DNA of 64,000 nucleotides from assembly GCF_900638385.1 (NCBI RefSeq), contig NZ_LR134510.1:1612001-1676000 (forward strand), in the 5' to 3' direction. How positions within the stretch are numbered: the first letter of the stretch is position 1; each line of letters opens with the position of its first letter. Made by a program: the position numbers and the translations under genes. Source of the stretch: Actinobacillus delphinicola. Its GTDB lineage: Bacteria > Pseudomonadota > Gammaproteobacteria > Enterobacterales > Pasteurellaceae. Of the stretch, positions 8,960 to 19,152 are shown piece after piece. The notes beneath the pieces are model-generated. The model had not been told where the DNA came from, made no database searches, and was given only the letters and a program-made list of their open reading frames with translations.

Positions 8960-9949
8960 CTACGAAAATAATGTTTTATTTTTTTCACCGCCAATTTCAC
9001 GTGCGAGTTTAGGCACGAGATAACCAGAGGTAATGGCTTGAAGTTCACGATAAATAGTGAGCGCTTGCTCATCCGAAATATAAAAATGACTTGCGCCTTC
9101 AACTTTATCTAACAGATGCAAATAATATGGCAAAATTCGGCTATCAAACAGTTTGTCGTTAAGCTGTTTTAAAATTTGAGCATCATTATTCACATCTTTT
9201 AGTAATACGGACTGATTAAGTAAAGTCACGCCTGCGCGATATAATTTTTGCATAGCTTGCGATAATCGACCATCAATTTCGTTTGGATGATTGATATGGG
9301 TGACTAAAATTGTTTGTAATCGGGTATTTTCTAAAATTTCACACAATTTATTCGTAATTCGGCTAGGGATAACAACTGGCAAGCGAGAATGAATGCGCAA
9401 ACGTTTTAAATGTGGAATTTTTCCTAATTCATCAATAATAAATTCAAGCTCATTATCTTTCGCCATAAGCGGATCGCCCCCTGAGAAAATGACTTCTTCA
9501 ATTTCGGGATGATCGGCAATATAGCCTAATGCACGCAGCCAATTCTCTTTATTACCTTTATTTTCTGCGTAGGGGAAGTGGCGACGGAAGCAATAGCGAC
9601 AATTTACCGCACAGCTATTTTTTATCATAAATAACAGACGATTATGATATTTATGTAAAATTCCAGGCACAGGAGGGTGCTGTTCATCAAGCGGATCTTT
9701 AGAAAAGCCCTCCGCAGCTAAAAATTCTTTTTCACTACTCATGACTTGTAGGAAAAGCGGATCCTGAGGGTTGCCTTTTTGTATGCGATCTAAGAATGCT
9801 TGCGGAACTAAAACGGGAAAGAGGCGACGTGCAGCAAAATCTTTTTCAAATTCAGCTGTATTTAATGCTAATTTTTCCACGAGAACGTGTGGATCTTTAA
9901 TGGCTGTTGAAAGTTCGTAAAGCCATTGGTTTTCGAGAGTTGATGTCAT
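8960..9949 (-). CDS. epmB: EF-P lysine 2,3-aminomutase (beta-lysylation)
   Basis: Radical-SAM, PLP-dependent enzyme that turns (S)-alpha-lysine into (R)-beta-lysine, which EpmA attaches to elongation factor P so that proline runs are translated efficiently. The [4Fe-4S]/SAM cysteines are visible at 113, 117 and 120 (CAVNCRYCFRR), followed by the SGGDPLM segment of the family. Length (329) is normal for EpmB and shorter than clostridial lysine aminomutases. It is transcribed toward oapA, and a copy of the palindromic repeat family lies just upstream. epmC, which hydroxylates the same EF-P residue, is disrupted elsewhere in this window. Confidence 0.93.
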   Translation of the reverse strand: MTSTLENQWLYELSTAIKDPHVLVEKLALNTAEFEKDFAARRLFPVLVPQAFLDRIQKGNPQDPLFLQVMSSEKEFLAAEGFSKDPLDEQHPPVPGILHKYHNRLLFMIKNSCAVNCRYCFRRHFPYAENKGNKENWLRALGYIADHPEIEEVIFSGGDPLMAKDNELEFIIDELGKIPHLKRLRIHSRLPVVIPSRITNKLCEILENTRLQTILVTHINHPNEIDGRLSQAMQKLYRAGVTLLNQSVLLKDVNNDAQILKQLNDKLFDSRILPYYLHLLDKVEGASHFYISDEQALTIYRELQAITSGYLVPKLAREIGGEKNKTLFS

Positions 9950-9973
9950 TTTTTATCGTTTAAAATATGATGA

Positions 9974-10017
9974 ACGCCCCGATTTTCCGCAAAAATTTTG
10001 GATAAAATCGAGGCGTG
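9974..10017. repeat. GGGGCGTG palindrome, copy 2
   Basis: Arms ACGCCCCGATTTT and AAAATCGAGGCGTG flank CCGCAAAAATTTTGGAT. It lies between glyS (upstream on the minus strand) and epmB and is a likely terminator of glyS. Confidence 0.8.
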
Positions 10018-10036
10018 TTTATGCTACGCTAACGGC

Positions 10037-12103
10037 TTATTGAAGGAGTGAAATATCCGCAACTTGTAAGAAAAGATCTTGCAAGGTTTTCAAAATCGCA
10101 AGACGATTTTGGCGAAGGTTTTCATCTTCTGCATTTACCATTACATTGTCAAAGAAAGTATCTACTGGCGTACGTAAACTTGCAAGTTTATCAAGCACTG
10201 CAGTGTAGTTACCTTCAGCGATAAGAGGTTGTACTTCTTTTTGAAGGGCAATTACTTGATTTGCAAGATTAATTTCAGCCGGTTCAACACAAAGATTTAC
10301 GTCAATATCTTTGATTGGGGTAGTGACTTTCGCAAGAATATTGCTTACACGTTTATTCGCTGCGGCTAAAGCTTCTGCTGCATCTAATGTACGGAAATGT
10401 GCTACGGCACGGACACGAGCATCAAAATCTGCTGGACGAGTAGGGCGACGTGCTAACACTGCTTGGATAACGTCAACACTTACGCCTTCGTCTTGATACC
10501 ATGCACGGAAACGACCAAGCATAAAGTCTACAACGTCATTAACCACGTTTTTATTGGTAAGTTTATCACCAAATAATGCCGCACTTTTTTCAGTTAATGC
10601 CACTAAATCAAGTGGTAATTTTTTCTCAACAATAATGCGTAAAACCCCTAAAGCTGCACGGCGAAGTGCGAATGGGTCTTTGTCGCCTTTTGGTAATTGA
10701 CCGATACCGAAAATACCTGTCAACGTATCCATTTTATCCGCTAACGCAACACTGCACGCAACAAGTGAATGTGGTAATTCATCACCTGCAAAACGTGGCA
10801 TATATTGTTCGTTTAATGCGACTGCCACTTCTTCGTCTTCACCGTTTGCACGTGCGTAATGCATACCCATTACACCCTGTGTATCGGTAAATTCGAATAC
10901 CATGTTAGTCATTAAGTCACATTTAGAAAGACGACCCGCACGTTTTGCTTTGGCAACATCGGCGTCAATTGTTTCTGCAATTTCACCCGCTAATGCTTCG
11001 ATACGATCGGTTTTATCACGTAAGGTACCAAGTTGTTGTTGGAATAATACGGTTTCAAGGCGCGCAAGGTTTGCTTCTAATGGTTGTTTTAAATCTTGTT
11101 GGAAGAAGAATTCTGCATCCGCAAGACGTGGGCGAACCACTTTTTCGTTACCTTGAATGATCGCAGATGGATCTTCTGGTTTAATGTTAGAAACGAAAAT
11201 AAAGTGTGGTAATAATTTGCCGTCTTTATCGTAAACAGGGAAGTATTTTTGATCCCCTTTCATGGTGTAAACAAGCGCTTCCGCTGGCACTTTTAGGAAA
11301 CGTTCTTCAAAGTTCGCCGTTAAGACATTTGGATATTCAACAAGTGAAGTCACTTCTTCAAGTAAATCGTCTTGAATATCAGCCACACCACCTAATTCGG
11401 CTGCTTTTGCTTGAGCTTTTTCTAAGATAATCGCTTTACGTTCCGCAAAATCAGCGTACACTTCGCCACGATCTTTTAATATTTGTGGATATTGGTCTGC
11501 ATTTTGAATTTCAAATTCTGCTTCACCAAGGAAACGGTGTCCGCGAATAGTGCGACCGTTTTTGATGCCAAGAATTTCGCCATCAAGTAATTCATCACCA
11601 AATAACATGGTTACTGTGTGAACAGGGCGTACGAAGTGTTCATTTTTATCGCCCCAGTGCATAGTTTTTGGAATTGGAAGCGCAGCAAGGCTTTGTGCTA
11701 CGATATCAACTAAAAGGTTTTTAGTCGGTTGACCTTCGATAAGCGCACGGTGCATTAACCATTCGCCTTTATCGGTTTTAACGCATTCTGCTTGGCTTAC
11801 TTCAATACCACAACCACGCGCCCAGCCTTGAGCTGCTTTGGTTGGGTTACCATCAGCATCAAAAGCTGCACTTACTGCTGGACCACGTTTTTCTACGGTT
11901 TTGCTTGGCTGTTCAGTCGCTAAGCCTAAAACTTTTACCGCTAAACGGCGTGGGCTTGCAAACCATTCAACTTTATCAAAGCTTAAATCTGCTTTTTTTA
12001 AACCTGCTTCTACATTCTCTGCAAAAGCCATAGCTAATTTTTTCAGTGCCTTAGGAGGCAATTCTTCAGTGCCGATCTCGGCGAGGAAAGTGTGTTTGTT
12101 CAT
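10037..12103 (-). CDS. glyS: Glycine-tRNA ligase beta subunit
   Basis: Large subunit of the alpha2-beta2 bacterial glycyl-tRNA synthetase. It begins [19 protein letters not shown] and has [13 protein letters not shown], both hallmarks of the family, and ends with the anticodon-binding and DALR-like helical region. Choosing 12103 gives 688 residues, the length I expect from H. influenzae; a tandem ATG at 12106 is equally possible and the frame is open to 12163. In most gamma-Proteobacteria glyQ and glyS are adjacent; here an unrelated membrane-protein gene with its own flanks separates them, and a terminator follows glyQ, so glyS probably has its own promoter. Confidence 0.95.
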   Translation of the reverse strand: MNKHTFLAEIGTEELPPKALKKLAMAFAENVEAGLKKADLSFDKVEWFASPRRLAVKVLGLATEQPSKTVEKRGPAVSAAFDADGNPTKAAQGWARGCGIEVSQAECVKTDKGEWLMHRALIEGQPTKNLLVDIVAQSLAALPIPKTMHWGDKNEHFVRPVHTVTMLFGDELLDGEILGIKNGRTIRGHRFLGEAEFEIQNADQYPQILKDRGEVYADFAERKAIILEKAQAKAAELGGVADIQDDLLEEVTSLVEYPNVLTANFEERFLKVPAEALVYTMKGDQKYFPVYDKDGKLLPHFIFVSNIKPEDPSAIIQGNEKVVRPRLADAEFFFQQDLKQPLEANLARLETVLFQQQLGTLRDKTDRIEALAGEIAETIDADVAKAKRAGRLSKCDLMTNMVFEFTDTQGVMGMHYARANGEDEEVAVALNEQYMPRFAGDELPHSLVACSVALADKMDTLTGIFGIGQLPKGDKDPFALRRAALGVLRIIVEKKLPLDLVALTEKSAALFGDKLTNKNVVNDVVDFMLGRFRAWYQDEGVSVDVIQAVLARRPTRPADFDARVRAVAHFRTLDAAEALAAANKRVSNILAKVTTPIKDIDVNLCVEPAEINLANQVIALQKEVQPLIAEGNYTAVLDKLASLRTPVDTFFDNVMVNAEDENLRQNRLAILKTLQDLFLQVADISLLQ

Positions 12104-12206
12104 CATGATGAATGTACTCTTACTATCAAAATATCTCGTTCTAATTATGGTTCTGGAACGCAAATTTTACATTTTTTTAGAGGTTGCATAGTTTACCACA
12201 GTTGAT

Positions 12207-13373
12207 CTAGTTACTCCAAAGGGAGATTTCTGTTGGAGAAAGTTTTTTACACTTTTGATCCTTTTGATTATTTATTTGAGATAATTTATTTATGTTCTGA
12301 GTTTCGTTTTTATCATACTTACAAAAAATAAATTTATCTCCTATTTTCCATTTAAAGTATCCTTTATACTTTTTGCCAAAATTTGGTGGAAATTGGAGTT
12401 TATTAACTTTGTTTGATATAACGTATACTTTAGTGTTGTTTTTATTTTCAACAAAATTAAAGTCTTCAAGAATAAATGATAAAATATCATTTAATGAAAT
12501 TGTTTTTATAAAAAAGAAAGTTAGAATTATAACTAGAATTGTTATGATTTCTTTAAATTTTAAAATAGATATAATTTTTTTAAAACAAAATGTTATTTTC
12601 TTATGCTTAAAGAAATAACTAAATATATAGATAAAATAAGGTTTAGCAATAATTAATGAGTAGGTGGCGAATACTAACACTATAATGATTAAAATTATGT
12701 TATAGGAGCAATATAAATATTTGTTTATATTTGATAATATATAAAAATATATTACTAATATTATAGATGTGAATATTAAAAAATAATCACCCATATCTGC
12801 CTTTATATGCAATATAAAGGAAAAAATAATACTTATCGTATAAAAAATTAATATAATACTTCTAAGAATATTAATCCATTCTGGAGGAAATAAAAAAGGT
12901 AGGGAATAAATTATTATACAGTAGAAAATAAAAGTATATATTGTAAATACAAAAGGAAATAAAGTTATATTATTGCTTATTTTTAGGAATGATTTAATTG
13001 TATATTTAAAATAAATGTAAGTCAATAACAATGGGAGTAGATATAGTATACTAGTAAATCCAATAGCAATAGAGATAATAGTAAAACCGTTCCCAAAACC
13101 TATATCATTTAAAGTAATATTTATTTTATTATCTATGAAATATTGATTTATAACTAAATAAGCAATTGTTGTTCCCCATAAAGGAGATAGAACTAAAATT
13201 ATTTTATTTATATTTTTATCAATACTAAGTAATGAATTTAGGAATGGGGTATTTATAAAATCTTTTAATTCTTTTATAAAATCATTATCTTTTTTATTCT
13301 CTTTAAATAAAAATATATTTTTTATATATGAAAAAGGTTGGATAAGATTTTTTATGCATTTAATTTTCTTCAT
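12207..13373 (-). CDS. Unknown AT-rich polytopic membrane protein inserted between glyQ and glyS
   Basis: The 388-residue protein has a charged N-terminus, roughly seven or eight hydrophobic helices rich in Ile, Phe and Tyr between about residues 55 and 300, and a soluble C-terminal domain of about 90 residues (with KVYVISNKVNKLQFP and YKGYFKWKIGDKFIFC). I recognise no family. Codon and base use differ strongly from the flanking glyS and glyQ: Ile, Asn and Lys codons dominate and G+C is much lower, a sign of recent transfer. It could be a defence or immunity membrane protein, but nothing in the sequence proves that. Confidence 0.7.
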   Translation of the reverse strand: MKKIKCIKNLIQPFSYIKNIFLFKENKKDNDFIKELKDFINTPFLNSLLSIDKNINKIILVLSPLWGTTIAYLVINQYFIDNKINITLNDIGFGNGFTIISIAIGFTSILYLLPLLLTYIYFKYTIKSFLKISNNITLFPFVFTIYTFIFYCIIIYSLPFLFPPEWINILRSIILIFYTISIIFSFILHIKADMGDYFLIFTSIILVIYFYILSNINKYLYCSYNIILIIIVLVFATYSLIIAKPYFIYIFSYFFKHKKITFCFKKIISILKFKEIITILVIILTFFFIKTISLNDILSFILEDFNFVENKNNTKVYVISNKVNKLQFPPNFGKKYKGYFKWKIGDKFIFCKYDKNETQNINKLSQINNQKDQKCKKLSPTEISLWSN

Positions 13374-13397
13374 AATGGGATTTTAGAGATATGAAAT

Positions 13398-13427
13398 AAA
13401 AATTCGAGACCTTGGCCTCGAATTTTT
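13398..13427 (-). terminator. Terminator of glyQ
   Basis: AATTCGAG/CTCGAATT stem with A-rich and T-rich flanks, 15 bases after the glyQ stop on the minus strand. Confidence 0.75.
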
Positions 13428-13442
13428 TAAACGAATAAATAA

Positions 13443-14372
13443 CTATTTCTTACACCCAGGGAACCCTAATGCTTCGCGGCTTGCGTAGTAGGCTTCGGCG
13501 ACGGCTTTGGTTAAGGCGCGGATGCGAAGGATGTAGCGTTGGCGTTCAGTAACGGAAATCGCTTTGCGTGCATCTAGTAAGTTAAAGCTGTGACCTGCTT
13601 TTAAAATACGTTCGTATGCTGGAAGTGGCAGTGGTCTTTCAAGTTCTAATAACGCTTTTGCTTCTTTTTCGTATTGTTCAAAGCATTGGAATAAGAAATC
13701 TACGTCTGCGTATTCAAAGTTATAAGTAGATTGTTCAACCTCATTTTGATGGAATACATCGCCGTAAGTGGTTTTGCCTAATGGACCATCAGAATAAACT
13801 AAGTCGTAAACGCTATCCACACCTTGAATATACATTGCAAGACGCTCTAAACCATAAGTGATTTCGCCAGTTACAGGTTTACATTCTAAACCGCCGACTT
13901 GTTGGAAATAGGTAAATTGTGATACTTCCATACCATTTAACCAAACTTCCCAACCTAAGCCCCAAGCACCTAAAGTAGGGTTTTCCCAGTTATCTTCTAC
14001 GAAACGGATATCGTTTTGAGTTGGGTCGAAACCAAGCATGCGTAAGCTGTTTAGGTATAATTCTTGGATATTGTCTGGGGAAGGTTTAATTACTACTTGG
14101 AATTGATAGTAGTGTTGTAAACGGTTTGGGTTTTCACCGTAACGACCATCGGTTGGACGACGTGAAGGTTGCACGTACGCAAATGCCATTGGTTCTGGAC
14201 CAAGCGCACGTAAACATGTCATCGGGTGAGAAGTTCCTGCACCCACTTCCATATCAAAAGGTTGAACAACGGTACAACCTTGTTTTGCCCAGTATTCTTG
14301 AAGGGCTAAAATCATACCTTGGAAAGTTTTTACGTTAAAATTGGTTTTAAATTCTGAATTGTTCATAGCCAT
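13443..14372 (-). CDS. glyQ: Glycine-tRNA ligase alpha subunit
   Basis: Catalytic class II subunit that activates glycine and charges tRNA-Gly together with GlyS. The 309-residue sequence contains the near-invariant blocks [39 protein letters not shown] and the C-terminal [15 protein letters not shown]. The start may be the first ATG (14372) or the third codon (14366); no strong ribosome binding site decides. Normally it would be cotranscribed with glyS, but a terminator and an AT-rich insertion follow it here. Confidence 0.95.
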   Translation of the reverse strand: MAMNNSEFKTNFNVKTFQGMILALQEYWAKQGCTVVQPFDMEVGAGTSHPMTCLRALGPEPMAFAYVQPSRRPTDGRYGENPNRLQHYYQFQVVIKPSPDNIQELYLNSLRMLGFDPTQNDIRFVEDNWENPTLGAWGLGWEVWLNGMEVSQFTYFQQVGGLECKPVTGEITYGLERLAMYIQGVDSVYDLVYSDGPLGKTTYGDVFHQNEVEQSTYNFEYADVDFLFQCFEQYEKEAKALLELERPLPLPAYERILKAGHSFNLLDARKAISVTERQRYILRIRALTKAVAEAYYASREALGFPGCKK

Positions 14373-14456
14373 TTACTTTTGTCGATAGAAAAATGCGTTC
14401 ATTATAAGGGAAAAAGTATCAAAATCCGATGGGCGACCGAAAAAAATTAAAAAAAA

Positions 14457-14493
14457 GCCCCAAAATTCATAAATTTTTACGAAAATTGGGGCG
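14457..14493. repeat. GGGGCGTG palindrome, copy 3
   Basis: GCCCCAAAATTC pairs with AAAATTGGGGC around TTTTTAC. It lies between the nitroreductase gene and glyQ and is a likely terminator of the former. Confidence 0.75.
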
Positions 14494-14525
14494 AGTCGTT
14501 ATGTGTTGTCTAAAAAGTTATGGGT

Positions 14526-15179
14526 TTAGAAGTGAGTGAAAACGTCTTCCGCAGCAAAACGAGATTTTGGTAATGCTTTGTTGAAGTCATCTTCAGTGCT
14601 GTAACCAAGTGCAACGATTACGACCGGTTCTAAATTTTGTTCTTTTAAGTTAAGTGCTTGAGAAAGTGCTTCTTTATCAAAACCTTCGATTGGAAGAGAG
14701 TCGATACCCATATCTGCAGCAGCAAGTAATAAGTTACCTAACGCTAAATAAATTTGGTGAATTGCCCAAGAATCAAGATCTTTTAATTCATTAGCATGTT
14801 GATTGAAGAACCAACCACGTACTTCTTTAGCACGTTGCATCACTTTTTCACTTGTGTAGCGACCATCTTCAAGTTCTTTTTGAATGAGCGCATCTAGGTG
14901 TGCTTCGCCTAAATCTGTTTTTAAGCAAAGTACCATAATGTTTGAGGCATCAAGGATTTTTTGTGTATTAAATTGGTAAAAGCCCTCAGTTCCTTGAGTC
15001 ACTTTTTGTTTACCTTCTTCGCTTCCAGTTACCATGATATGCCATGGTTGGATATTGATGCTTGATGGGCTAAGACGTACAACTTCTTCAAGAGCAAGCA
15101 TTTGATCTTCAGGAATTTTGCGAGTCGGATCAAAATGTTTGGTTGAGTAACGACGTTTTGCCGTATCTAAAATAGACAT
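14526..15179 (-). CDS. nfsB: NfsB-type NAD(P)H nitroreductase / dihydropteridine reductase
   Basis: FMN-dependent dimeric oxidoreductase of the nitroreductase fold. The 217-residue length and the segments KRRYSTKHFDP (FMN phosphate contact), LSPSSINIQPWHIMV and GIDSLPIEGFD match E. coli NfsB and its H. influenzae orthologue. It reduces nitroaromatics and quinones with two electrons; the physiological substrate is uncertain. GGAGTG before the ATG supports the start. It stands alone between the truncated glnE and glyQ. Confidence 0.88.
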   Translation of the reverse strand: MSILDTAKRRYSTKHFDPTRKIPEDQMLALEEVVRLSPSSINIQPWHIMVTGSEEGKQKVTQGTEGFYQFNTQKILDASNIMVLCLKTDLGEAHLDALIQKELEDGRYTSEKVMQRAKEVRGWFFNQHANELKDLDSWAIHQIYLALGNLLLAAADMGIDSLPIEGFDKEALSQALNLKEQNLEPVVIVALGYSTEDDFNKALPKSRFAAEDVFTHF

Positions 15180-15308
15180 AATTCACTCCTTGTTATGTAG
15201 GAAATTTATCAATTTTTAATATGAATAACCATTCAATTTATAAGTATTCTAAAAGATACCCAGTCTGATTGCAAATTATTTTGTATGCAAAATAAAATTT
15301 ACCTCATG

Positions 15309-16745
15309 TTAGGTGCTAAACAGTTTTTGCCATAAATCTTGAATAAAATCTCGCTCAGCAACGTATTCATTTGCGTCAACAGATGCAGGCAACCCCATTA
15401 AATTTTGATGATGAATTCGATTGCGCAGGGTCGTGTAGCAATGAGTTAAATAACGACAATTTTCCTCTGATAGAATATTGCCGACTTGCATTAAGCTTTC
15501 AAAAATCCGCACGTTATCGGACCATTTTGCCAATTGCGGATAGTGTGGGGCACTCGCAAGTACTAAATATTGGGCGATAAATTCAATATCCGTAATACCA
15601 CCGCGATCGGTTTTTAAATGAAAAAGATCAGTTTGGTGCGGTGATTGTTGCCACATTTTTTCACGCATTTCACGGACTTCATTACGTAATGTTTGTTGAT
15701 CACGTGGGGTTATAAGAATGTTGTGGCGTAATTCTTCAAAGCGTCTTTGTAAATCGGTATCGCCACAGATCGCACGGCTACGCACCAGTGCTTGCGTTTC
15801 CCACGTCCACGCCTCATGTTGTTGGTAACGGGCAAATGATTGTAGCGAACAACAAATGAGCCCCGCATCGCCCTCAGGACGTAAGCGAATATCTAAATCA
15901 TAAAGTTGCCCGCTGGTGGTTCTTAACGTAAAAAGGCTAATGATTTTCTGGGTTAATTTGGCATAGAAAAGGGCATTATCAATACTACGTCTTCCACCTT
16001 GGGTTTCGCCTTGATATTGGTTATCAAATAAGAAAACTACATCTAAATCAGATTTATAGCCAAGCTCAATGCCCCCTAATTTCCCATAGGCGACCACTAG
16101 AAACCCTTTTTGATTTTCCGCTAAACCTTGCGGAATACCAAAACGTTGCGTGACTTGTTGCCAAGCAAAATTCACTACCTCTTGCATCAGACATTGGGCT
16201 AGGTAAGTTAAATGATCACTGACTTTCATCACAGGCAACGCACCCAAAATATCGGCAGCGGCAATTTGGAAAAGCATACTTTGTTTAAATTGACGCAACG
16301 CATCAATAAAGACTTCCTCATCTTGGGGCGGTAAACGCAATAAATACTCACGCAATAACTGCGGATACTCGCGATATGCAATCGGATTTAATAGGGCAGT
16401 ACGATTTAACAATTCGTCTAGCAGAATAGGGTGTTTGGCGACTTGTTCTGCAATCATTTGCGAACGGCTACAAAGCTCAATTAATTGCTGACGGACAGGG
16501 GGATTTTCGAGTAATAATTCTAGATAAGGGGTACGTGTCAGAATACTTTGTAAAATATGTAAAATTCGCACAAAAAAGGGGCGTGCTGGTTCGGGCATTT
16601 CGGCAACGATTTGCGGTAATAATTTTTGTATCACCTGACGACCACGCTCTCCCATCGGGCGTTTGTTGATATGGGCTTTAAAATCATTTAATTGTACTAA
16701 TAATGCAGAATATTGCGGGTAATTAGCTAAAATTTGTGATATTAG
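15309..16745 (-). pseudogene. glnE: glnE remnant: only the C-terminal adenylyltransferase half
   Basis: Full GlnE (about 945-980 residues) has an N-terminal adenylyl-removing half and a C-terminal adenylyltransferase half that act on glutamine synthetase. Here only the C-terminal half is present, about 478 codons open from 16745, with homology visible from the first codons. Its nucleotidyltransferase motif VVAYGKLGG...KSDLDVVFLFD, the third aspartate region LDIRLRPEGDAG and DRGGITDIEFIAQYL are intact to a normal C-terminus. An in-frame TGA at 16746-16748 ends the upstream extension. The first in-frame ATG (16655) has no ribosome binding site. The break falls close to the natural domain boundary, and upstream sequence belongs to an unrelated PTS operon. 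I treat it as a 5' deletion; an expressed half-enzyme cannot be excluded. Confidence 0.85.
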
Positions 16746-16795
16746 TCACAAAGTAAAAACAAAGCTATTGTAAAAAAATGGCAACAGTTAATAAT

Positions 16796-16816
16796 AAATG
16801 AAGTATTACTTCATTT
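16796..16816. promoter_or_regulatory. Inverted repeat upstream of the PTS operon (operator or terminator)
   Basis: AAATGAAGTA and TACTTCATTT form a perfect 10-base inverted repeat around one T, 48 bases before the first PTS start codon. The tight centre suits a dimeric repressor site better than a hairpin, though T residues follow. Confidence 0.5.
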
Positions 16817-16864
16817 TTTATATCAATTTGGAAATTATTTGTAGTTAGGTTTAAGGAGTCATAG

Positions 16865-17134
16865 ATGAAAAATATTCTCGTAGTTTGTGGAAATGGTTTA
16901 GGGACATCGCTCATGATGGAAATGGCAGTGAAAGAAGTGCTTAAAAAAATGGGTGTTGACGCAAATGTAAACCATGAAGATTTATCTTCAGCAATGTCTA
17001 GTCAAGCTGATATTTGGGTGGCAGCAAAGGATGTAGCTAAGCAATTAGATACTGCAGGCAAACAAAATATTGTCAGTTTAACGAATATTTTTGATAAGGA
17101 AGATATTCAGAAACAATTAATGAATTTTATCTAG
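16865..17134 (+). CDS. PTS IIB component, ascorbate type
   Basis: The 89-residue phosphocarrier domain has the IIB P-loop VVCGNGLGTSLM, whose cysteine (residue 8) accepts phosphate from IIA. This matches UlaB/SgcB-type IIB proteins. AAGGAG seven bases upstream fixes the start. It is the first gene of a IIB-IIC-IIA cassette with short or negative spacing. No ascorbate-6-phosphate catabolic genes (ulaG, ulaD, ulaE, ulaF types) follow, so the substrate is only guessed from family. The operon abuts the truncated end of glnE. Confidence 0.88.
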   Translation: MKNILVVCGNGLGTSLMMEMAVKEVLKKMGVDANVNHEDLSSAMSSQADIWVAAKDVAKQLDTAGKQNIVSLTNIFDKEDIQKQLMNFI

Positions 17135-17144
17135 AGAGGTTAGT

Positions 17145-18401
17145 ATGCAAACTTTTTTTGAGTTTATGCTCGGACTTCTGAAAGAACCCGCAATTATGGT
17201 GGGATTGATTGCGTTTATCGGTTTAATTGCTCAACGGGCAGATTTTTCGACTATTTTAAAAGGCACCAGTAAAACGGTTTTAGGGTATTTAATTCTTGGG
17301 TTTGGCGCAGCTGCCTTAATTGGCGCATTAAATAATTTCTCTGCTGTTTTTAGCCACGCATTTGGCACATCTGGAATTATTCCAAATAATGAGGCTATTG
17401 TCGCCGTAGCGCAAAAATCTTTTGGTTATGAAATGGCGTTAATTATGTTTTTTGCCTTTGTTGTCAACATTTTATTAGCCCGTTTTACACCATTAAAATA
17501 TATATTCTTGACTGGACACCATACGATGTTCATGTCTATGTTAGTTGCGGTAATTCTTTCAACGGCACACATTACAGGGATCTGGATGGTAGTTTTAGGT
17601 TCTTTAATTGTTGGGGCGTTAATGGTGATTATGCCTGCGATTATTCAACCTTATACAAAGAAAGTGATGGGAACCGATCAGCTCGCGATGGGGCATTTTT
17701 CCACACTATCTTATTTAGTGTCAGGGTTTGTGGCGAGTAAATTAGGTAATAAATCCCAATCAACAGAGGATTTAAATGTACCTAAAAGTTTGATGTTCTT
17801 ACGTGATACTCCTGTTGCCATTGCTATAACTATGCTTGTATTTTTCATGTTATCGTCGTTAGTGGCGGGCAAAGAATTTGTTGATACTGTTGCGAATGGA
17901 CAGAACTGGATTGTGTTCACTTTTATGCAATCATTTATTTTTGCTGGTGGGGTATATATTGTACTACAAGGCGTAAAAATGTTTATTGCGGAGATTGTGC
18001 CAGCTTTCAAAGGGATCTCTGACAAATTAGTGCCAAATGCGAAACCTGCATTAGATTGCCCAATGGTATTTCCTTATGCACCTAATGCCGTATTAATTGG
18101 TTTTATTTCATCATTCACCGCAGGTCTTCTCGTGATGTTATTACAGGGGAGTTTAGGCTGGACAGTTATTGTGGCTGGGGTTGTACCACACTTCTTTGTT
18201 GGTGGAGCATCTGGTGTGTATGGTAATGCAATGGGTGGTTTGCGTGGCGCAATTTTAGGTGCTTTTACGCAAGGCATTTTAATTTCATTCTTACCAATGT
18301 TATTGCTACCTGTGCTAGGTGGGTTAGGTTTCCAAGCAACTACCTTTGCTGACTCTGATTTCGGTGTTGTTGGTTTAGTACTCGGTTGGGCGGTGTCATG
18401 A
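17145..18401 (+). CDS. PTS IIC permease, ascorbate type (UlaA family)
   Basis: The 418-residue polytopic inner-membrane protein has about ten hydrophobic segments, the length and feel of UlaA/SgaT permeases, and conserved-looking blocks such as FTPLKYIFLTGHHTMFMS and DCPMVFPYAPNAVLIGF. It would carry the sugar or ascorbate across the membrane while IIB phosphorylates it. It lies 10 bases after IIB, and its stop overlaps the IIA start in an ATGA, so the three are translationally coupled. Confidence 0.88.
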   Translation: MQTFFEFMLGLLKEPAIMVGLIAFIGLIAQRADFSTILKGTSKTVLGYLILGFGAAALIGALNNFSAVFSHAFGTSGIIPNNEAIVAVAQKSFGYEMALIMFFAFVVNILLARFTPLKYIFLTGHHTMFMSMLVAVILSTAHITGIWMVVLGSLIVGALMVIMPAIIQPYTKKVMGTDQLAMGHFSTLSYLVSGFVASKLGNKSQSTEDLNVPKSLMFLRDTPVAIAITMLVFFMLSSLVAGKEFVDTVANGQNWIVFTFMQSFIFAGGVYIVLQGVKMFIAEIVPAFKGISDKLVPNAKPALDCPMVFPYAPNAVLIGFISSFTAGLLVMLLQGSLGWTVIVAGVVPHFFVGGASGVYGNAMGGLRGAILGAFTQGILISFLPMLLLPVLGGLGFQATTFADSDFGVVGLVLGWAVS

Positions 18402-18838
18402 TTTTAAAAAAGTTAATTGGTGACAATATTTCTATCGTAATAGAAGATAATCTCTTGCCAGACGTGGCAGTGGATAAGATGTGTGAAAAATTATTGGATT
18501 CTGGTGTGATTAAACCGAGTTATGTAGAAGCAATTAAACGTCTGCAACATGAAATCGGTCCATACTATGTAGTTGCACCAAGAATTGCAATGCCACATGC
18601 GCGTCCAGAAGATGGCGTAGTCAAAGAAGGCTTACAACTTACAGTATTTAAGCATGGTGTAGATTTAGGCGATAAAGATAATGGCAATGTTTATCTTGCA
18701 TTAACGTTAGCAGCAACGGGTGCTGAAAATCATATGCAATTAATTCAAGCCGTTGCAAATTTTTTTCAAGATGAAACACGCATCACGAATATTATGCATT
18801 GTGATGATATTGAGCAAATCAAACATCATTTAACTTGA
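18398..18838 (+). CDS. PTS IIA component, ascorbate type
   Basis: The 146-residue IIA domain of the mannitol/fructose/Ntr fold has its phospho-histidine in RIAMPHARPEDG, as in UlaC. The start at 18398 makes an ATGA overlap with the IIC stop; an upstream in-frame start at 18386 would be inside IIC and is less likely. It receives phosphate from HPr and passes it to the IIB cysteine. The neighbouring metabolic gene downstream is pykA, which has its own promoter region and need not be connected. Confidence 0.87.
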   Translation: MILKKLIGDNISIVIEDNLLPDVAVDKMCEKLLDSGVIKPSYVEAIKRLQHEIGPYYVVAPRIAMPHARPEDGVVKEGLQLTVFKHGVDLGDKDNGNVYLALTLAATGAENHMQLIQAVANFFQDETRITNIMHCDDIEQIKHHLT

Positions 18839-19152
18839 TGGAGAAGAGATCTCTGAAGATAACACGGATTTTTATAATCTGTCTTTACGCAAAAAGTGAT
18901 AGATTGATGCGAGTATTTGAGAGGATATGTTAGAAATTAAATGTTTTTTAATGGTATTTATATGATTAAAAAGATAATTTTATATTTCATTTTTAATGAA
19001 AATACCTCAAAAAAGGCAAGGAAATTTGATTTGCATTCCTCGATCTCTATGGATTTTTAGCGTACAATAATCGACAATTTTATGCACTACGGGAATGGCA
19101 AAACCATTTTTATGGGCAAAATAATAAAATTTATATTTGAATGGAGCAGAAA
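18839..19152 (+). other. Intergenic region between the PTS operon and pykA
   Basis: Holds a short AGAGATCTCT palindrome just after the PTS stop, AT-rich sequence, and a probable -10 hexamer TACAAT at 19063-19068 for pykA without a clear -35. No gene or RNA is visible. Confidence 0.4.
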
